64,000 nt of DNA, from contig JAMDHS010000091.1 of NCBI GenBank assembly GCA_029717555.1, forward strand, positions 1-64,000, written 5' to 3'. The notes beneath the pieces are model-generated. The model saw only the letters and a list, made by a program, of their open reading frames with translations, ran no database searches and was not told the DNA's origin. Positions 1 through 12,000 of this stretch are shown here, piece after piece. Every line of letters starts with the position of its first letter. The first letter of the stretch is position 1. The translations under genes were made by a program, and so were the position numbers. This DNA is from Peribolospora baueri (Eukaryota > Basidiomycota > Peribolosporomycetes > Peribolosporales > Peribolosporaceae).

Positions 1-171
1 TTTTTTTCCTTCTGCCGTTTCATAGGAACATTGCGTCCGACTTCCGTCGCGTCGTGTCTTGATCGTCTAGCACCCCGAGCTTCTAACTCTAGTAGCGATC
101 GCTCGTTTCTATCCGTCCGTCCGTTTCCCTCTCGTCTCGCCTCGTCTCGCCTCGCCGCGCTTGACCTAGCT

Positions 172-1202
172 CTAGTTATTCTCCTTGGCAATCTCCGAAG
201 AGGTCGGCTCGGGCTCGCCGAGCACGGCGACTTTTTCGAGTGGCTCGAGGATCGCGTCTTCGTCGTCCATTGAGCGGAAGGTGAACAGGCGTACCTCGGC
301 GTTGTTCCACGGCTGCCGACGACGGAGGAAAAGGGGGTGAGTGAGTGAGTGAGCGGGAGGCGAGGCTTCCGAGCGCAGAGTGGACCAATAACTCACGACG
401 AGGTGCCTGCCGGCCATGTACCTGAGAATGTCGCCGTGGGCGACGAACACAATGTCCTCCTCCGGCCTGTCCCTGAACCACCTCCGAAGCCACTTACCCC
501 TGGCGTGCAGGCTCTCGACGTCGGATGCCCAAAAGCCTTTCTTGGACGTCCAGTCGGGGTACTCCCTGAGGAGGGAGAAGTCGACACCAGCGAATTCGGG
601 GTCGGCTTCGAGAACGGAAACGTCCGAGCCGGTGTCGCAGGGGTAGGCGTTTGCTTCCTGGAGCTGGGGCAAGGCAATGGGCACCGGGTTTTTGCCTTCA
701 GCGCGGAGGCGGGCGATGAGCTGCGGGTAGCCGAGGAGCGTGGTCTGAAGGGTACGCTTCAGCGGCGACGTCACGAGCAGCTGCGCGCCGCCGGGGCCTT
801 GGATCGCCTCCGTCTTGCTGGGCAGCTCAGTGGCTTGCTGGCGTCCGAGAGCCGTGAGAGGCGCGTCGTGGACTGGGGCAGGAAAGTGGAAGGCGGGGTA
901 GTGGTGTGGGGTGGCGAAAGGGCAAACGGGTTCAGTCGTTTGGTCCGATGGCGCCGGGGAGAGATGGCCTGGCTGCGCATGACCTGTGGCTATCCAATTC
1001 CACGCGATCGACCGCTCCATCGTTCACCGAGCATGGCCACTCACTCTCATAGTTGTTGTTGACGTTATGCTCGGCCTGAGCGTGGCGGCTGCAAGTGTGG
1101 AAGAGAAAGGCGGGCGGTGAGAGGGTGGAAACGTGGGTGAGAAGGGCCTGTGGTCCGATCGAACGGGAGAAACGCTCACGTCATGTAGAGACGCTTGGGC
1201 AT
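172..1202 (-). CDS. Histidine phosphatase (phosphoglycerate-mutase-like) family protein
   Basis: Four exons read on the minus strand: 1202-1180, 1088-1045, 872-397 and 312-172, giving 227 residues with all phases closing. The joined N-terminus reads MPKRLYMTRHAQAEHNV, which carries the RHxx catalytic histidine motif of this superfamily. The second catalytic histidine lies in VFVAHGDILRYMAG near residue 175. The last intron (396-313) is 84 nt and has no stop, so a simple ORF runs through it and hides it. The first ATG of the long ORF (1020) is intronic; the true start is 1202, because only that start supplies the RHA motif. The family includes small-molecule phosphatases of the cytosol. The substrate cannot be told from sequence. 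Confidence 0.85.
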
Positions 1203-1777
1203 GGTCGGCGACGAAGGGACGGCCTTGGAGGGGATAAGGCGAGTCGAGCAGAGGAGGGGAGTGAGGAGTAGGTGGTAGAGCGGAGAAGAAGGAAATGAAA
1301 TGGAAAGACGTCGGCGGTGGACCAAGGTTAAGAAGGAAGGGGGAAAATCGAGTCAGGCACGTGACTCACGTGTACGTGCCTTGTCACCTCGCTTGCCATT
1401 CCTGAACGTGCGGGCACAGACGAGGAAACTGGAGAGCATGCCATACCGTCCCTGCAAACAGGAGCAGCTCGTGGAGTAGCGGCTCGCGAAGTAGCCGTTC
1501 GTGGGCATCCATCGCCTGCTCTCCGTCGTGGCCCCGCGGTGAGCGTCTCAGCATGGACATGTTCGCGGACGGGCCGTGCTGGCATTCATGCGCGAGCGAG
1601 GCAAGAAGGCCACGGTCGTCCTGTCCTGTCCTACCCGCTGCGCCTCCGCCCTCGACCTCAGCCCGGGGTATGAGCGAGATAACGATGTCTTCTGCATGGA
1701 ATTAGTATTGCGCCCAAGGAACGACGGACTAGGGTAGATAGATAGCTTACGGACGATGTCCGCCCGGCCTCGGTGGT
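1203..1777. other. Intergenic, no supported gene
   Basis: This stretch holds upstream sequence of the histidine phosphatase and part of the ALG6 upstream region. ORFs here are short, lack recognisable motifs and have no convincing splice partners. The foldback element begins immediately after it. Confidence 0.5.
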
Positions 1778-1857
1778 ACAATCCTCAGCGCACCCTCCCA
1801 AAAGTGCACGTTAACCCTAACATTCGTGCACTTTTGGGAGGGTGCGCTGAAGATTGT
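1778..1857. mobile_element. Foldback MITE-like element with 9-bp target-site duplication
   Basis: An 80-bp near-perfect inverted repeat: arms 1778-1810 and 1825-1857 (33 nt each) match except for one C/T difference, around a 14-nt AT-rich loop. The element starts ACAATCCTCAGCGC and ends GCGCTGAAGATTGT. It is flanked exactly, with no gap, by a direct repeat CTCGGTGGT at 1769-1777 and 1858-1866. Perfect terminal inverted repeats plus an abutting 9-bp duplication are the mark of a DNA transposon insertion. Mutator-like elements most often give 9 bp; Merlin and Rehavkus are alternatives. There is no coding capacity. It lies about 125 bp upstream of the ALG6 start. I noticed no second copy in the window. 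Confidence 0.8.
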
Positions 1858-1981
1858 CTCGGTGGTGGTGGTAGTTCCCGTGCGAGCGTGCGACTGCGGC
1901 GGCCACGGGCATCGGCCCGCTGACGGCGGTTAAGATCAGCGTCAGCGTCCACGTCCGCGTCCTGACCGCCCGGCGACGACC

Positions 1982-4900
1982 ATGTTCGCTCGTCAAAGCG
2001 GCTCGCAACGCTCGGACCACAGCCGCGGCCAGGGCCAACAGAGGCAGAGGCAGAGGCTCCTGTCTCGTCCTTCCGTCGCCAACGTCTCCGACGCTTACGA
2101 TAACCACGCCAGCACGGACAGCGACCCGGAGGAGCTCCAGCTGATCGCCCCGCGACCGCGCTACGCCTCGGTCGCCTCGGCCGCCTCCTTCAACTCGGCC
2201 ACCTCTTCCGTCCTCCTTCCCTCTCCCCAGCACTATTCACACCCGTACCCGTCTCATCATGCCGGCGGAATGTCGTCTGGCGAGCGACAGGCGCACTGGA
2301 GGAGCGCCGCCGATTCCCAACCCGGCAGCGGGGTGGCCAGCAGGAGGCACACCACCAGCACCACTAGCGGCGCCGGCTCTGGGTTCTACCGCCAGAAGCA
2401 GCGCGCGGCGGAGCATCTGCATCACCGTTCGGTGCCGTTCCCTTCGTTTGGATCGGCAGTGGACGGAGCGGACCTAGACGGGGAGGCGGAGAAAGACTGG
2501 ACAATGGTGGGCACGATGACGCACGCTCGCCTCCCCTTCCCCACCTTGTCGCCCGCGCCGTCCGAAGTCGACGAGGGCGCCTCATCTGGACCCCCTCCGC
2601 CTCCTCAGAGTCCGGGTGAGAGCTCCACTCGGGTGCGCTCCACGTCTATCGCCGCGTCCGCCTCCTCCGCTTCCCAACCCCAAAAGCAAGGACAGAGAGG
2701 CGTGCTCTTTCCCGCTCCGGCCGCAAAGGGCCTTCTCCGCGGAACGACGACGACAGCGGCGGGGGGAATGGGTGGCTACGATAGCATGGCCCGGCGGTGG
2801 GTCCGGTGGATGGCCCACTCCGGACTCCGCTCATGGACTCTGCCCTTGACCGTCGCTTTCGCCGTTTGGGTGAGGTGGGCCGCCGGGCTGGGAGGGTATT
2901 CGGGTGAGATTTTCGTCCTAATCCTCTTGCAATGACAGGCAGCGCGGTGGACCGCGAGTTGGTTTGGTGAGCTGACCCTCCTCTCTACCCCTACTACCCT
3001 CCATCCCATCGCAGGAATGGGCAGCCCGCCGATGTACGGCGACTACGAGGCACAGCGGCACTGGATGGAGGTCGTGCTCCACGTTCCGATCGGAGAGTGG
3101 TACTACTACGACCTGCCCTATTGGGGGCTCGATTATCCACCCTTGACGGCCTATGTCAGCTATGTTTGTGCGCTCGCGTGAGTCCCCTCGCGTCAGCGAG
3201 GTTCTCAAGGATACCTGTGGCTTCCATGACCGCTCACCCTCGTCCTTCTCATTCGTCCTCGGCTCCAGCGCATACTTCGTCCACCCCGACATGGTGGCGT
3301 TGACCTCCTCTCGAGGCTTCGAGTCCCCCGAGAGCAAGGTTTTCATGCGCGCCAGCGTCCTCGTCCTCGACCTCTTGCTCTACTTCCCCGCCGTGTATTG
3401 GTGCATCGAACGGAGATGGGCTCGAAGGAGTCGCAGAACCAAGGTAAGCGTCCGATCTAAGCTCCTCATCACTCCCGTCACGAACACAGGCTCAACTTTC
3501 TTTCCTCCAACATGACATCTCGCAGAGCATCGCCGCCCTCACCATCCTCCTTCAGCCAGCGCTCATCATTGTCGATCACGGTCACTTCCAGTACAATAGT
3601 GTCATGCTCGGACTTTCTCTTCTCTCCTTCGCAGCTCTTCACCATGCCTCCTCCGCTCTTCCCCTGTCCACGCTCTCCTCCGCGCCGGTCGATCAACTCG
3701 CCTCGGCGTATAACGCGGTCGTGCGTTCGGAGAACGTCGCCGTACTCTTAGCGGCCGTCTTTTTCGTCCTCTCCCTCGGCTTCAAACAGATGGCATTGTA
3801 CTATGCGCCTGCCGTGTTCGCGGCGATGCTAGGAAGGTGCTTCGGTCTCGGCATTGGCAACGGGTGAGCTCGCTCGTTCGTCCACTCACTAGCTAGCCAG
3901 GATTCTGACTGATCGTGGCGCTCAATGCACTTTGCTCCCCCTCCGCGCCATGGCCCGCCAGATTCAAGCTTTTCGTCCAACTCGCCGTCGTCACTCTCCT
4001 CACATTCGCCGCCCTCTTTTCACCCTTTTTGACCTCGGTCGAGGCTATTTTACAGGTCGTCCATCGCATCTTTCCCCTCGCTCGAGGCCTCTTCGAGGAC
4101 AAGGTGCGTGCGAGGGTCGGGCTACTGTGATCGGAAGGATAGGAGGGTCTCATCCTCGTCTTCGTGTCGGCACCATCGATTTACAGGTCGCCAATTTCTG
4201 GTGTGCGCTCAACGTCGTGATCAAGCTTCGCCACTTCCTCACCATCTCGTCGGCCACTCGTCTGTCTATGGCGCTCACGCTCGCAGCCATCCTCCCGTCT
4301 TGTATTCACCTGTTCCGCATCGCCATGATCACGACTCGGAGGGAGCGACGAGAACGAGAGAGAACGCTGGAGAGCGTCAAGGAGAGGCGGACGTCGGCTG
4401 ATAGGAGCTCGTCGCCATTGCGAGAGCGCGTTCAGGGTGCACCGATGATCAACGCCATCCCCCCTACGCCGCCTTCCAAGAGCAGAGGTGTGAACAGCTG
4501 CTCCTCGCCCACTGCGACTACCACAACTGCTGCTGCTGCTGCTGCCGCTCCCCCTCCAGAGCCGAACTCGACGGCCCTACTTCTGCCATACGCCCTTTTC
4601 AACGTATCGATGGCCTTTTTCCTGTTCTCCTTTCAAGTGCACGAGAAAAGCATCCTCTTGCCCCTCCTTCCCTCCGTCCTGCTCATGGGAGGCAAAGGGG
4701 GTGCGTACGAAGGCGGCGGGCAAGGCACAGAAGGCGAGCAGGAGTGGGAGTGGGGCGCGTTGCTTCATAACGTCGGCATGTTCAGGTGAGTTGAGATGAG
4801 AATTTGCTGGACTGCATGAGCGCCATTCGTTAGTACTGGCATCACACGTCGACCTCGTCCCGTTTGCGATGCTGACTTTTTGCATTTGTTTTTTTTTTCG

Positions 4901-5494
4901 CTTCTGCCGCTCGTGTTCTGCATTCATCCGCCAAGCATGTGGCCCTTGCTTGGGCGGGACCATCAAGGCCTGCAGTACGTCGCTCTCACCCTGTTTTGGA
5001 ACTACATGATCGGCTACAACCCTTTCAAGCTCCGAGGATGGTTTGTCAAGCGCTTGAGCTTGGTGAGGGCCGGAGCGGTGATGGCGGGATTGGACTCGGT
5101 GTGATACTGACGCTTTGGCCCATTCGCGCCTCCGTCACGCTATCACCACACGCAGGCGACGTACGCGGCCATCCTGACGTTGCACTTGGCCGAGCTCGTC
5201 GGGAATGCTCCGGCGAGGTATCCGGACCTGTACCCGGTGCTCAACGTGCTCGTATGCGTGCCCGTGTTTGGCCTTGCTTGGCTGTGGGGCCTTAAGCGAC
5301 AACTCGAGGTCGGATGGGGCTTGGGCGTCTGGAGGGGCGGGAGCGGGCGGTCGAAGAAGGCGAGGGAGATGGTGAAGACGGGAGAGGGGGACACGACCAA
5401 GGTCGCCGGTGGTGGCGGTGGTGGTGGCGGTGCCGGAAGCGACCGTCGGTCGCGCTCGCATTTCTTCGTAGTTCCTGCACTCGTAGCGAACTAA
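1982..5494 (+). CDS. ALG6: ALG6 dolichyl-P-Glc:Man9GlcNAc2-PP-dolichol alpha-1,3-glucosyltransferase
   Basis: Adds the first glucose to the lipid-linked oligosaccharide in the ER membrane during N-glycan assembly. Eight exons join in frame: 1982-2903, 3015-3177, 3269-3443, 3526-3863, 3962-4103, 4187-4785, 4936-5062 and 5156-5494, giving 934 residues. Family hallmarks are GDYEAQRHWMEVV and WGLDYPPLTAY in exon 2, ALTSSRGFESPESK in exon 3, LLQPALIIVDHGHFQYNSV in exon 4, FQVHEKSILLPLLP in exon 6 and MWPLLGRDHQGLQY in exon 7. Several hydrophobic segments fit a multi-pass protein. It is much longer than the roughly 540 residues usual for the family: about 280 Ser/Pro/Gly-rich residues precede the first membrane segment, and a charged, Thr/Ala-rich insert lies in exon 6. 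ALG8 is related, but the EAQRHWME and DYPPLTAY motifs favour ALG6. Confidence 0.93.
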
Positions 5495-6355
5495 TCCATG
5501 TAGGGCGGGGGGGGGGGAGATGATGTATAGTGACGGGCAACATGATGACGCTCTCCTACCGATGGCAGAAGTAGAGCAGGCCTTGGCATCCATCCATCTA
5601 TCTCTCCTCTCCGACGCGAACCAACCAACCAACGTCTTCTTATCTGGAGTCGATGCTCGATCGGAGCCCCGGACCGTGAAGGAGCGCGAGCCCATCATCC
5701 TGTTTCGGGGAGGAGAGGGCAGAAGAAGGATGGACGTACGATACACGACGCCGTTGCCGTTGCATTGGCTTGGCTTGGCTGATTGCAGTGCCGTTCCGTT
5801 TCCATAGCTAGTCAGTTCCCGTAACTTGTTCCTGTTGGTCTTTCGAGGCCAATGGATGGCCGAGCCGGCCTGCCTTGGCCTTGTCTGTCCGCCGCCTGCG
5901 ACGCCTGCTTCACTCCATCCACCCATCCACCCTCCTTTCGACCGCTGAGTGGAGCGAGCGGCGAGGCGACGACGACGACGACGACAAGGACGACGACAAG
6001 GACGACGACAAGGACCACAACGACACGCCCAACCGGACCAAATTAACGAGTCGGACGGACGCGTTCTGCGGGTGACCCTAACTTGGGCGAGCCGAGCGTC
6101 GTTGGTCGGACCGCGCGCGTGTGTCGACCAACGCCTTCCCGCCGTCGACCACCACCACAGACGAACGACGTCTGCACTCTTCCTCGCTTTCCTTCCTTCC
6201 TTCTTTCCCGACGCCGTCCCTTAGACGCCCTCCACCGCCCCCTCTCTCGACCGCCGCAGCCCCCGTCCGTCGTCCTCGCTTTGCCCCTCCCGCCCTCGCC
6301 CCGCTCATCGACCCCTTCCCTCCCTCTTTCCCCCCGTCCCTTGGCGCCGACGACA
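5495..6355. other. Intergenic region upstream of the MAPKK
   Basis: About 860 nt between the ALG6 stop and the MAPKK start. It has a run of G at about 5508-5517 and a GAC/AAG microsatellite near 5967-6024. The last 200 nt are pyrimidine-rich (CCTTCC, CCCTCC), a common style for fungal promoters and leaders. I see no gene here. Confidence 0.5.
5967..6024. repeat. GAC-rich microsatellite
   Basis: Tandem GAC triplets interrupted by AAG every third or fourth unit, in non-coding sequence upstream of the MAPKK gene. Confidence 0.8.
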
Positions 6356-8299
6356 ATGGCCAGCGTGCGCAAGAAGCGAAACTTCAAGGGCCTCGCGCTG
6401 GACGCCTCCCCTCTGGCCGCCTCTCCCGCCGGCGAGGCCGCGGGCATAGCGGCTGGCGCGCCCCGCGTCAGCGCGGCCATGACGCCCGGCGGGACGAACC
6501 TGGCGATGAAGCCGCCGGCGAGCGCTGTGTCGAGCGCGACGACGACCGGCGGCGGAAAGAGGACGAGCAACTACCACAACAAGCTCACCGAACAGCTCGC
6601 CAGCCTTGAGCTCGGCGTCGAGTACAAGCTCGACCTCAAGAACGAGGACCTCACCACTTTGAACGAGCTTGGCGCCGGTAATGGGGGGACGGTGACCAAG
6701 GCGAGTCGACGTCGCCTTCGTTTCCTTTCCTCCTATCTTTCCTTTTGTCTTCTACTCGTTCGCTGGTCTGAGATGGAGGTAGCCGGCGCTTGAGCTTTAC
6801 AGAGGGACGGGAAAGCCAGCTTTGGGATCGTTCCCCCGGCCGAGTGAGCTCACGTCCCGTACGCTGGCCTTGCGTTCTTCATGTCTCCAGGTGATGCACG
6901 AGAAGAGCAAGACGATCATGGCGAAAAAGGTGCGCAACCGCTATCGGCTCTCGAGAGCGTCACTGGCCTTTGGCGCGGGCGGGTCCTTTATCAGACACAT
7001 TCACTTCACCTTGCACCCCCGTCGCCTCTTCTCTCTGTCTGCCAGGTCATCTTCATCGACGCCAAACCAACGGTGCGCAAGCAGATCCTCCGCGAGCTAC
7101 AGATCATGCACGACTGCAATTCCAAGTACATCGTCAGTTTTTACGGAGCCTACCTGTCCGAACCCCATATTTGCTTGTGCATGGAGTATATGGACAAGGG
7201 GTGAGCAACATTTGTCCCCGCCTGTCTCTCGGCGATAGAAAAGGTTCGTCTCCTTTGCAGTTGGGCTTACGGCACATCTTCGGACTTGCTTTCGCTACGC
7301 CGTGCAGGTCATTAGACACAATCTACAAGCGATACGGTCCGATCGAGGTAGACATCATCGGCCGCATCGTGACTGTGGTATTGGAAGGGTTGACGTACCT
7401 CTACGATAAACACCGGATCATCCACCGAGGTGAGCCTCCAAGCAGATGGATCCAGGACCGATGCAGCGCAGCGCAGGACGTCCGCTCACTTAGACCTTCC
7501 TTCTTTCCGACTGTCAGACGTGAAGCCGTCTAACATCTTGGTGAACAGCCAGGGGCAGATCAAAATTTGCGACTTTGGTGTGTCCGGCGAGCTGATCAAC
7601 TCGATTGCGGACACGTTCGTTGGAACGAGCACATACATGAGCGTGAGTCGTGCGGGATGGCTGCATAGATCATTGGAGAGTCCACGTGTCTCACGCGCGC
7701 GCCCCCGTCTTTGCTCGTGCTCGACCAGCCGGAGCGAATTCAAGGCGACCAGTACAGTGTCAAGTCCGACGTTTGGTCTCTGGGCATCTCTGTCATCGAG
7801 CTCGCCTGTGGCCGTTTCCCGTTCGCTGGAGAGGACGACTCGGACTTGTCCGACGCGGACCACGGCACGCTCTCGCCGACTCGGCCGACGCCAGCGTCCA
7901 TAGAGGCGGCGAAGGAGAAGGAGCGAAAGCGGAGAAGCAAGGGTGGAGTGAGCTTGGCGGGCAGCGCGCAGCAGATGAGCATCCTCGACCTCCTCCAACA
8001 CATCGTCAACGAACCTGCTCCCAAGCTGCCGGAAGGCAAGTTCTCGACGTCGATGGAGGACTTTGTTGACAGGTGTTTGCTCAAGGACCCGGCGGAGAGG
8101 GAGACGCCAAAGGAGCTTTTGGTGAGGATTAGCTCGGGACGTTCGTGTGATGAGAATGTTTTATATTGCCCTCGTCCGGCCGCGCTCATGCTGTCGGCTC
8201 TTCTCCCTACTCCACCCCCCGACACAGAAACACCCATTCGTCATTCAGTCGGAGGAGAAGAGAGTCGACGTGAAAGCATGGACGGACTCTCTGACCTGA
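6356..8299 (+). CDS. STE7: STE7/FUZ7-type MAP kinase kinase
   Basis: Dual-specificity kinase that activates a Fus3/Kss1-class MAPK in the mating and filamentation cascade. Seven exons: 6356-6700, 6891-6929, 7046-7200, 7308-7429, 7518-7642, 7729-8121 and 8228-8299, giving 416 residues. Visible motifs: P-loop GAGNGGTV, the lysine in IMAKKV, catalytic loop [19 protein letters not shown], activation segment [17 protein letters not shown] (a MAPKK SxAxT phosphosite pattern), and [10 protein letters not shown]. An insert between subdomains IX and X is rich in Ser/Glu/Lys. The C-terminus KHPFVIQ is typical. The ATG at 6356 begins [13 protein letters not shown], a Ste7/Fuz7-like N-terminus. Intron 1 uses a GC donor (AAG|GCGAGT). 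PBS2- and MKK1-type kinases are less likely given the N-terminus and short length. Confidence 0.92.
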
Positions 8300-9099
8300 A
8301 ACCGTCCATGCCTCCCCTTCCATCATTTGTCACCCACCTCGGGATCGGATCGCTGGATTTTTTGGCCTATGTCGTTCACTGCCTCTGAAGGTTCTCCCCG
8401 CGACGGCCGGCCTCCACACGCGGTCGAGCTCCTTCTCCATATTCTCCCCTTCATCATCTCCCTCGTCGTGGTCTAGTCGCTGGCTGGCCTGTATACCTAG
8501 GACATCCCATCCTGGCCACCACCGCATTACCTACTTCCCTTCTTGCCGCCTCGAACTACCTCCCTCGACCTGCCCCCCATCTCCGTCTCGTTCGTCTAAG
8601 CCTCCAAGCTTCCACCCCCCCCCCTTTTTTTTCCTCTCTGTCTCTCTCTTCAGGCATGTCTCGACAAGTATTCGGCTCGTCTCGCTCGAGTTACGCGGAT
8701 ACGCCGGCGGATGCACGTAGTTTTGATGAATCGCGACCATCTTTCCCCTTGTTTCGTTCGTTGGTATCTCTCCTCTCGTCCGCCTCGCGTCGTTCCGTTC
8801 CGTCCCACGAGCGTGTGAAGGGCCCGCCGCTCGTTGACTGGCGATGTGAGCTAACCGACGCCGACGCCACGCCCATCCTTTTTAGCGGTGGTAGGGGGAC
8901 ATGAGGTTCCATTACCGATGGTAAACGGGACGCGAAAGATTCGTTAAGGTGATGGTGGTACACGCGGTAGAGAAAGAAAACAACCAGGAGAAAGACGAGC
9001 CAGATGTATAGAAGGAGAAAAGAAAAAGACGATGTGGTGTACAATGCCCGAGACCGATACGAGAAGGGGGGATGCGGAATAAGCGAGCCAAGGGTCGCT
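8300..9099. other. Intergenic between convergent MAPKK and RNR1 genes
   Basis: This region is the shared 3' side of two convergent genes. It contains pyrimidine-rich tracts around 8600-8650 and an A/G-rich stretch near 8960-9040. The few ORFs of 60-120 codons carry no motif and no support. Confidence 0.5.
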
Positions 9100-12000
9100 T
9101 CAACCGGAGCACATGACGCATCCCTCCGGGTTTTCGCGCGAGCACATCAGCTTCTCCGCCTCGTAGTCGGCCCTCTCCTTCTCCTCACGCCTCCTCACAG
9201 CGGCGGCAAAGCCCTCGTCGACCTCGACGGCGGGCGTCGCAGGCGACGTGTGGCCACTAGAGGACACCGAGGGGGTGAGAACGTCTGCTGAAAGTGTCCC
9301 GTTCTTCTGCTGGGTGACTGGCCTGCCCGGCCCATCTTCATGGACGGAGGCGTTGATGGCCATGGCTCCGACGCCGTCGGCGAGGCGATTCACAGAGCCG
9401 TTGCCAGCGGTCACCACCTCGGGAGCTGCGGACGACTGATCAGACTTGTCCTTCACCTTCGCCTCCTCAAGTAGATCGGCGGAGATGGTGAACTGAATGG
9501 CCTGCGCGGCGGGCTTGGTGCGGATATAGTAAGAGCCCGTCTTCAGACCCTTTCGCCAGCCGTAGAAGTGCATCGACGTGAGCTGGCCAAACGTCGGGCT
9601 GGCGAGGTGAATGTTGAGCGACTGGCTCTGACAGATGAACGCTCCACGGTCGGCAGCCATGTCGATGATGACCTTCTGGGAGATCTCCCAGACCGTCTTG
9701 TAGAGCTTCTTCAGGTCTTCCGGCATGCCGGGGACTGCAAAGAGTTAATGAAAGGAAGAAAGTGAGAAGGCGTGCAGGCAAATAGACGACTCTCAGACAT
9801 GCTCGACTCACTCTGCTGAACGCTGCCGTTGTGGGCGATGATCCTATCTTTCATGGTGTCGTTCCACAGACCACGGTCGACGAGGTCGCGAAGCAGCCAT
9901 GGGTTGACGACCTGGAACTCGCCTGCGAGCACGCGGCGGGTGTAGATGTTGCTCGTGTAAGGCTCGAAGCACTCGTTGAAGCCGAGAATCTGCGACGTGG
10001 ACGCGGTCGGCATGGGCGCTACGAGGAGCGAGTTGCGGAGGCCATGCTTGGCGATCTTTTCCTTGAGCTCCGGCCAATCCCACAGGTCGGACGGCGTAAC
10101 GTTCCACAAGTCGTACTGGAGCATGCCCTTGCTGGCAGGAGAGCCTTCATAGGTAGAGTACGAGCCCTGGATCTCAGCGAGCTCGGTGGACGCCTCGAGG
10201 GCGGCGTGGTAGATGGTCTCGAAAATCTGGATGTTGAGCTTCTTTGCCTCCGGCGAGTCGAAAGGCATGCGCAGGGCCATGAACGCATCAGCGAGACCCT
10301 GGACGCCCAAGCCGATGGGGCGGTGTCGCATGTTCGAGTTGCGAGCCTCCTCAACGGGATAATAGTTGATCTGTCGAGATGCGTCGAATAGATGGATGTG
10401 AGTACGACGTGAGACCGTATCACACCTCGATGGCGGTCGGTCTACTCACATCAATGATCTTGTTCAAGTTCTTCGTGACGACCTTGGTAACATCGTGAAG
10501 CCTCTGGAAGTTATACTCGCCGTCGGTGATGAAAGTGGGCAGGGCGAGCGAGGCGAGGTTGCAAACGGCAACCTCATCGGGTGCGCTGTACTCGACGATC
10601 TCAGTGCAGAGGTTGGAGGACTTGATCGTACCAAGGTTCTGCTGGTTCGACTTGCGGTTGCAGGCGTCCTTGTAGAGCATGAAAGGATTGCCCGTCTCGG
10701 TCTGCGCCTCGAGAATCGCGTACCAGAGCTTTTGGGCAGAAACGACACGCTTGGCCCTTCCCTCGGCCTCATATTTGGTGAAGAGCTGCTCGAACTCCTC
10801 GCCGAAAGTCTCGTGAAGGTCAGGCGCCTCGGCGGGGCAGAACAGAGGCCATTCGCCATTCTCCTCCACGCGACGCATGAAAAGGTCGGGGATCCAGAGA
10901 GCGAAGAAGAGGTCACGAGCGCGAACCTCCTCCTTGCCATGGTTTTTGCGGAGATCGAGGAACTCGAACACGTCGGCGTGCCACGGTTCGAGATAGATGG
11001 CGAAAGCGCCAGGACGCTTGTTGCCACCCTGGTCAACGTAGCGGGCGGTGTTGTTGTACACGCGAAGCATGGGAACAATGCCGTTAGAGTATCCATTGGT
11101 GCCAGCGATGTAGGAGCCCGTGGCTCGGATGCAGTGAATGTTAAGGCCGATGCCACCGGCCGTCTTCGAGATCATGGCGCAAGTCTTGAGGGTGTCGTAG
11201 ATGCCCTCAATCGAGTCGTCCTTCATGGTCACGAGGAAGCAGCTGGACATCTGCGGGTGAGGAGTGCCCGCGTTGAAGAGTGTCGGCGAAGCGTGTGTAA
11301 AGTAACGTTCGCTACCGGTTAAGAAATGAGCAAGTTAGCGTATGTTCTCGTATGAGACGAGTTTCGGACACGACCGCTTCGCCCCCCGATGCTGCTCTCA
11401 CCTCATCAAGTTGTACGTCTCGATTGCCTTCTCAACGTCCCGACCGTGGATACCGACAGCGACACGCATGAGCATTTGTTGCGGACGCTCAGCGACCTTG
11501 CCGTTAATACGCAAAAGATACGATCGCTCAAGGGTCTTGAAACCGAAGAAGTTCTGGATGACGCAAGAAACGTAGCGAGGGATCGATGGGCGCAAAGAAT
11601 GAGCCCACCGTCGCATGTCGACGTCAAGCAAAACAACCGAGGTCTGCTCACGTAGTGGAAGTCTCGTTCGTAGATGATGGCAGAATCGAGCAGCTCGGCA
11701 TTTTCCATAACGGCCTCGTAAGTCTCCTTACTGATCATCGGCGACAGCTTGCCGTTCTTTGGGTTGACTGGAAGTAGCATGGACAGGCGAAAGAGGTGTA
11801 AGTAAAATGACGGTCAAGTTCGCAGCGGCCCACCGACGCGCAACGAAGTGCTCACCATACGTGTAAAGGTCTTGGATGACATGAGAAAAGGTCTTCCTCG
11901 TCTCCTTGTGGAGATTGGAGATGGCGATTCGAGCAGCGAGGACAGCATAGTCAGGGTGCGAGGTGGTCTTATACGCCGCCGTCTCAGCGGCGAGATTGTC

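Noticed and set aside
1804-1831. CCCTAA in the foldback loop as a telomere relic
   Set aside because: A single copy within a transposon loop is not evidence of telomeric DNA.
5967-6024. Repeat considered as a CRISPR-like array
   Set aside because: It is a plain triplet microsatellite without unique spacers, in a eukaryotic genome.
10495-11322. 275-codon plus-strand ORF
   Set aside because: Antisense shadow of the conserved RNR1 exon 7; GC-rich codon use opens the opposite frame.
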